Source: a virus
Reading direction: 5' to 3' (one strand)
Length of the DNA: 44,725 nucleotides
IMG/VR virus record: IMGVR_UViG_3300042995_000011
Span: 1-44,725 of that record
This document shows positions 41,415 to 44,725 of this stretch, piece after piece (position 1 is the first letter of the stretch; each line of letters begins with the position of its first letter). Below the pieces are notes generated by a model. The model ran no database searches. It was not told the DNA's origin and worked only from the letters and a program-made list of their open reading frames with translations. Made by a program: the position numbers and the translations under genes.

Positions 41415-43832
41415 ATGGCCAATGTACGCACGCTCGATCTACCAGAACTCCTAGCCCCTACGGGAGAAACCAACCTCCAGGCCGAGACCACAGCCGAGGA
41501 TCCCACCTATCGCCTCACGATCAGCACTCTCGAGGCTTTCCTCAAAGCCAATGGCCAACTTGCCCCCCTCGATGTGAATGGCTTTCTCTCAGCCGTCAAC
41601 ATGCGCCCGTTCAATTATCGTGGTGCTGTGACCGCCAACACGGCTTATAACCGCTGGGATATCGTCGTTTACCGCGGCAAACCCATCCTCGTCACCAACC
41701 CCTTCACAACCGGCTCAGGCACCCCGCCATCGAGCGCACCACCATTCCTTAGCGCGGCCAATTACGTGCAGCTTCTGGGGGAGCATGAGGTCCGTGCGAG
41801 CGATTTCGGCGTCTCGACCAGCTCATCCAACAACTTCTCGGCGATCCAGGCTGCGCTCGATCATGCCTACGCGCTCGGTGGGGCAACTGGCGGAGGTTCG
41901 AGGGTGCTCCTACCCCCTGGGGTCTTGCAATACGGCTCGACGCTGACGATCAGGGCCGGCGTCTTCCTGGTTGGTACCGGACAGTTCGGCACCACCCTCA
42001 AGCTGAACGCCGATTCCAACTGCGACATGATCAGGTTCTACCGCTCCACCAACGGCACCTCCGACGCCAACGCGATGTTCAGCGGCATCTACGATCTCTC
42101 GCTCGACGGACGTGCCGAGTTGCAGAGTGGCGCTGGCCCATATCACGGCATCTATCAGCAGACCAACCCTTTCAACACCGCCGCATTCTCCGATTTCTCA
42201 TTCGATCCGTCGCACATCGTCATGAATGTCCGCATCTATCGCATCAAGGGTGATGGAGTCTACATCGATGGTCGCTCGGACATGCGGCTCACCAATGTTA
42301 AATCTAGCCAGTGCCGCAGATATGGCTTCCGGTCGTCTTTCGACACGCATTTCGACCATTGCATCTCCGAGTCGTCGGGGGAGGCGGGCTTCTACGTGCC
42401 CTACTCATCGGTCCAGCTCACCGGCTGCAAGTCGTATAAATCGGGCACCGGCCTCAATCTCGCGGGGACAACGTCGCCGAACCTCGGCCACGGTTTCTTC
42501 TTCGAGAATGGGAGCGAGATCGCCGCGGTCGGCTGCGACGCCCAACAGAACGCCGCCCATGGCTTCTACAGCAAAAACAACAAAGCGATCGCTATCCAGG
42601 GCGCAACCAACGCTGAGGCTGGTTATCTGAACCCAGGAACTTGGGCGGGGGTGCTGCTCGAAGGGACGACCAAGAGCATCGTCGATGTCGTACACGGTTC
42701 GGGCACCAACGGGCTTGCTTCGGCGGTCGGTCTCACCTCGGGCGCGACGGGCAACATCGTTCGCGCGACCCACAGTCAGGGGAGCGGATCGTCCATCTCG
42801 GCGATCATGTCGGGATCGACGCTCACGGGCAACAACGTGATGATCGATGGGATCTCCCAGACCGACAAGCTCAACTCCCACACCGACGTCAACATCACCA
42901 ACCCATCGAACTTACAGGGCCTCGTCTACGATGCCGCGACGGGCAAGTGGATCAACTCGAACGCGGCGAATGGGACGTTCTCTGCGGGTCTCTTGAGTGA
43001 CGGATCCGATGGCGCGGTTGACCTGGACGGCACAAACGCCTATTCCGGCATGGCGAGCAAAACCGGCAGCGTGTATGGCCTGGTCAAAGACGCCAACACC
43101 ACGTCGTTCATCATCCGGGCAGGGGTCACGCTGAAGACGAATGGCTTCCGCATCTTCTGCCAGGGGGTTCCGGAGATTGAATCGGGCGCGCTCATCCATA
43201 ACAGCGGGAATGCCGGCCAGGCAGACGGCACCGCGGGAGCGATCAGCAACACCAATGCCCCACTCGGCGGCGGACCGGCGGGCGGGGCTGGTCAGACTAC
43301 CAACGGCAGCAATGGATCGAACAACAGCACCATACTCGCTCTCCTGGGAGTCGGCAATTCCGGGGCGGGCGGTGCGGGGGCATCGGGGACGGGTGGAAAT
43401 AACGCCACCGTCTCCAATACCGGCGCGTGGATGTTCAAGAATCCGCAGGCAGCGGTCACCACCACGATCGGATTCAACGGCGGCGTGAGGAATGTCGGCG
43501 GGGCACCCTCGGGGGGTGGCGGAGGCGGCGATGGTGTCAATAAAGGTGGCGGAGGGGGCTCAGGGGCTGGAGCCCTGGCGATTTTCGCCCAGGGACTCAT
43601 CAACAACGGCGCAATCGAGGTCAGGGGCGGGAACGGCGGCAGTCCCGCTGCGGGCAACTGCGGCGGTGGTGGTGGCGGCGGTGGCGGACTGCTCCTGATC
43701 TACACCATCACGCCCATGAGCGGGTCCGGAACAACTTCCGCAGCCGGAGGCACGGGCGGAACCGCGTCCGGAACCGGTACCAACGGCAACAATGGCAGCA
43801 ACGGCTCGGTGGTCAACATCGTGCTGCAATAA
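41415..43832 (+). CDS. Tailspike / neck appendage with beta-helix and Gly-rich tip
   Basis: 805 aa. An N-terminal head-binding part ('FNYRGAVTANTAYNRWDIVVYRG') precedes a pectate-lyase-like parallel beta-helix (about 130-500: 'SDFGVSTSSSNNFSAIQAALDHAYALGG', 'IYDLSLDGRAEL', 'GVYIDGRSDMRLTNVKSS', 'HGFFFENGS'), the usual fold of receptor-degrading spikes. The C-terminal ~200 residues are dominated by Gly-rich runs ('GGGPAGGAGQTTNGSNGSNN', polyglycine tracts) like the tips of gp38-type adhesins. It is encoded with head-neck genes rather than at the tail tip, so it may be a head or neck spike. Confidence 0.78.
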   Translation: MANVRTLDLPELLAPTGETNLQAETTAEDPTYRLTISTLEAFLKANGQLAPLDVNGFLSAVNMRPFNYRGAVTANTAYNRWDIVVYRGKPILVTNPFTTGSGTPPSSAPPFLSAANYVQLLGEHEVRASDFGVSTSSSNNFSAIQAALDHAYALGGATGGGSRVLLPPGVLQYGSTLTIRAGVFLVGTGQFGTTLKLNADSNCDMIRFYRSTNGTSDANAMFSGIYDLSLDGRAELQSGAGPYHGIYQQTNPFNTAAFSDFSFDPSHIVMNVRIYRIKGDGVYIDGRSDMRLTNVKSSQCRRYGFRSSFDTHFDHCISESSGEAGFYVPYSSVQLTGCKSYKSGTGLNLAGTTSPNLGHGFFFENGSEIAAVGCDAQQNAAHGFYSKNNKAIAIQGATNAEAGYLNPGTWAGVLLEGTTKSIVDVVHGSGTNGLASAVGLTSGATGNIVRATHSQGSGSSISAIMSGSTLTGNNVMIDGISQTDKLNSHTDVNITNPSNLQGLVYDAATGKWINSNAANGTFSAGLLSDGSDGAVDLDGTNAYSGMASKTGSVYGLVKDANTTSFIIRAGVTLKTNGFRIFCQGVPEIESGALIHNSGNAGQADGTAGAISNTNAPLGGGPAGGAGQTTNGSNGSNNSTILALLGVGNSGAGGAGASGTGGNNATVSNTGAWMFKNPQAAVTTTIGFNGGVRNVGGAPSGGGGGGDGVNKGGGGGSGAGALAIFAQGLINNGAIEVRGGNGGSPAAGNCGGGGGGGGGLLLIYTITPMSGSGTTSAAGGTGGTASGTGTNGNNGSNGSVVNIVLQ

Positions 43833-43834
43833 CT

Positions 43835-44011
43835 ATGGCACTCACGTTCAAGTATCTCGCTACCGAATCGAACAACCGCCTCGTCACCGCGGACGGCGAT
43901 TACCTGGTCGCCTACGGCCAGTTCGAGCGCGCCGAGCGGCGCGGCCACCGCTCCAACCGCGCGGGCAATCTATATAACAGGAAGAATGGCGGCCTCTATA
44001 ATCGGAAATAA
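43835..44011 (+). CDS. Small basic protein, 58 aa
   Basis: ATG 43835 follows the spike stop by 2 bp; the frame ends TAA 44009-44011, 3 bp before the connector gene. The product 'MALTFKYLATESNNRLVTADGDYLVAYGQF' plus a basic Arg/Asn-rich tail has no known family. Late promoter copy 7 lies within its 3' third, so it is translated from the upstream message. Confidence 0.55.
   Translation: MALTFKYLATESNNRLVTADGDYLVAYGQFERAERRGHRSNRAGNLYNRKNGGLYNRK
43973..44002 (+). promoter_or_regulatory. Late promoter copy 7 (TATAAC-N18-TATAAT)
   Basis: TATAAC 43973-43978 and TATAAT 43997-44002, 18-bp spacer. It lies inside the 58-aa gene and 12 bases before ATG 44015. Its spacer is the only one not pyrimidine-rich. 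Confidence 0.75.
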
Positions 44012-44014
44012 GCT

Positions 44015-44548
44015 ATGGCCTATCTCACCAACGCCGATGTCGCACTCCTCCTCAACGTCACGCTGAACAGCGATGGCGAAGCCTTGATCGATGCGATCAT
44101 CCCGGCCGTCGAGGACTACGCCAAGTCCTACTGCGGCAGGCAGTGGAACCGGGGCACCGGCAACATCACCGAGACCTTCGACGGCGGGAACGGTTATCTC
44201 TTCCCTTCCAGTACGCCGATCGATGAGATCGTCTCGATCACCGAGGATGGCTCTGCCATCGACGCCGGCGATATCTACAACTACGGCACCCACATCAGGC
44301 TTGCCTATATCCCCTCGCCAGGCCTGCGCAGGATCGTCGTCACCTACAAGTCCAATAATCCGCTCCCCAACGATCTCAAGCACGCGCTGATCCGCTGGAC
44401 CGCCGATATCTTCAAGGCGGCCGAGGATGCCGGGAAGACGGTCAAATCGATCGGCGTCGGCCCGCTGAAGGTCGATTTCCTCGCCCAGGATGGCATCCCC
44501 AGCTACGTCGAGATGGTGCTCAATCGCTATAGATTGCAGCCCATCTGA
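44015..44548 (+). CDS. Head-tail connector, gp6-like
   Basis: 177 aa. 'YLTNADVALLLNVTLNSDGEALIDAIIPAVEDYAKSYCGRQW' is the helical N-terminus of phage gp6/gp15-like connectors, and 'DLKHALIRWTADIFKAAEDAGKTV' the C-terminal helix. It binds beneath the portal as a ring. It is followed 3 bp later by the head-closure gene that crosses the circle junction. Confidence 0.82.
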   Translation: MAYLTNADVALLLNVTLNSDGEALIDAIIPAVEDYAKSYCGRQWNRGTGNITETFDGGNGYLFPSSTPIDEIVSITEDGSAIDAGDIYNYGTHIRLAYIPSPGLRRIVVTYKSNNPLPNDLKHALIRWTADIFKAAEDAGKTVKSIGVGPLKVDFLAQDGIPSYVEMVLNRYRLQPI

Positions 44549-44551
44549 GCT

Positions 44552-44725
44552 ATGGCCCACATACCCACCACCGATACCGTCGACGTCTACCGCATGGCCA
44601 GAACCGGCCAGCGCGACGCCTATGGCGACGAGGCCGAGTACACCGGGCTGGACTGCCTGATCGTCCCCGCCGGGCCGGATATCGTGGCGGTGTATGGGGG
44701 ACAGCCCTCCCTCGCGCTCTTCGAG
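44552..44725 (+). CDS. Head-closure protein, 5' part of the junction-spanning gene
   Basis: ATG 44552 opens the gene whose remainder is at the window start. The first residues are 'MAHIPTTDTVDVYRMARTG'. Bases 44599-44725 duplicate 1-127, so only 44552-44598 are unique here; reading through gives one 107-aa protein ending at 277. Confidence 0.8.
   Translation, partial: MAHIPTTDTVDVYRMARTGQRDAYGDEAEYTGLDCLIVPAGPDIVAVYGGQPSLALFE
44599..44725. repeat. 127-bp terminal repeat of the window (identical to 1-127)
   Basis: The last 127 bases equal the first 127 without a difference. The length equals a common assembler k-mer size, so this is most simply the overlap of a circular assembly rather than a biological terminal repeat. 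A gene reads through it in frame. Confidence 0.9.

Noticed and set aside
44599-44725. 127-bp repeat as a biological direct terminal repeat
   Set aside because: Length equals a common assembly k-mer and a gene reads straight through; a circular-assembly overlap explains it.
1-44725. CRISPR array
   Set aside because: No set of evenly spaced identical repeats with unique spacers was found; the early threefold element (24103-24690) has genes, not spacers, between copies.
1-44725. Integrase and attachment site
   Set aside because: No tyrosine or serine recombinase motif was found, so no att site is called despite several inverted repeats.

Overview
The window is one complete circular phage genome. 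Its last 127 bases (44599-44725) repeat its first 127 exactly, so the unique circle is 44,598 bp, and one head-closure gene runs across the junction (44552-44725 continuing into 1-277). The structural genes are those of a siphovirus with an HK97-fold capsid: terminase small and large subunits, a portal fused to a MuF domain, prohead protease, HK97 major capsid protein, neck proteins, tail tube, tail assembly chaperone with a likely programmed frameshift, tape measure, Dit, a ReqiPepy6 gp37-like tail protein, fibre, M23 endolysin and holin. DNA is GC-rich. No integrase, DNA polymerase, helicase, primase or tRNA gene was recognised. The host cannot be fixed from sequence. The replication-relaxation family protein, ReqiPepy6-type tail protein and many (nearly) leaderless first genes fit a high-GC Gram-positive or Chloroflexota-like host better than a proteobacterium (inference, low confidence).

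Layout. (1) 31380-44725 continuing to 11077: rightward late region, from a sigma-region-4-like regulator and terminase through head, neck, tail and lysis. It is interrupted by leftward accessory genes (1165-1974, 7716-8150, 33861-34166) and two rightward accessory genes (38886-40532, one with a HEPN motif). (2) 11078-14794: accessory and replication-control segment with an HNH nuclease, a DpdA-type 7-deazaguanine DNA-modification enzyme, an HTH/coiled-coil protein and a replication-initiator-like winged-helix protein carrying two 45-bp iteron-like repeats inside its gene. (3) 15015-19425: plasmid- or ICE-like cassette of two VirD4/TraG/HerA-type ATPases flanking a replication-relaxation protein. 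(4) 19426-24766: early region rich in probable structured RNAs, a HEPN-type two-gene module, an ArdC-like antirestriction protein and small early genes separated by a threefold repeated RNA motif. (5) 24767-31274: early/middle genes including a zinc-ribbon HTH regulator, a membrane-anchored lysozyme-like protein, a probable ssDNA-binding protein, a DUF3892 protein, an Abi_2/AbiD/F HEPN protein with a divergent small RNA, a Holliday-junction-resolvase-like nuclease and a run of small zinc-finger proteins.

The most striking signal is transcriptional. Seven late units begin with the same bipartite element, TATAA(G/C), exactly 18 bp, TANAAT. The host-like promoters elsewhere instead use TTGNNN, about 17 bp and an often TG-extended -10. 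The first late gene, itself behind a host-like promoter, encodes a 100-aa protein resembling only sigma-70 region 4, so it is a natural candidate for the factor that redirects host RNA polymerase to the new -35 box. A second motif, the palindrome TGTACGTACA and close variants, occurs at five early or regulatory sites. Together the host-like early promoters, the palindrome and the late promoter family suggest a simple early/late cascade. ArdC, the conjugation-type ATPases and the initiator with iterons suggest a phage-plasmid lifestyle rather than integration.
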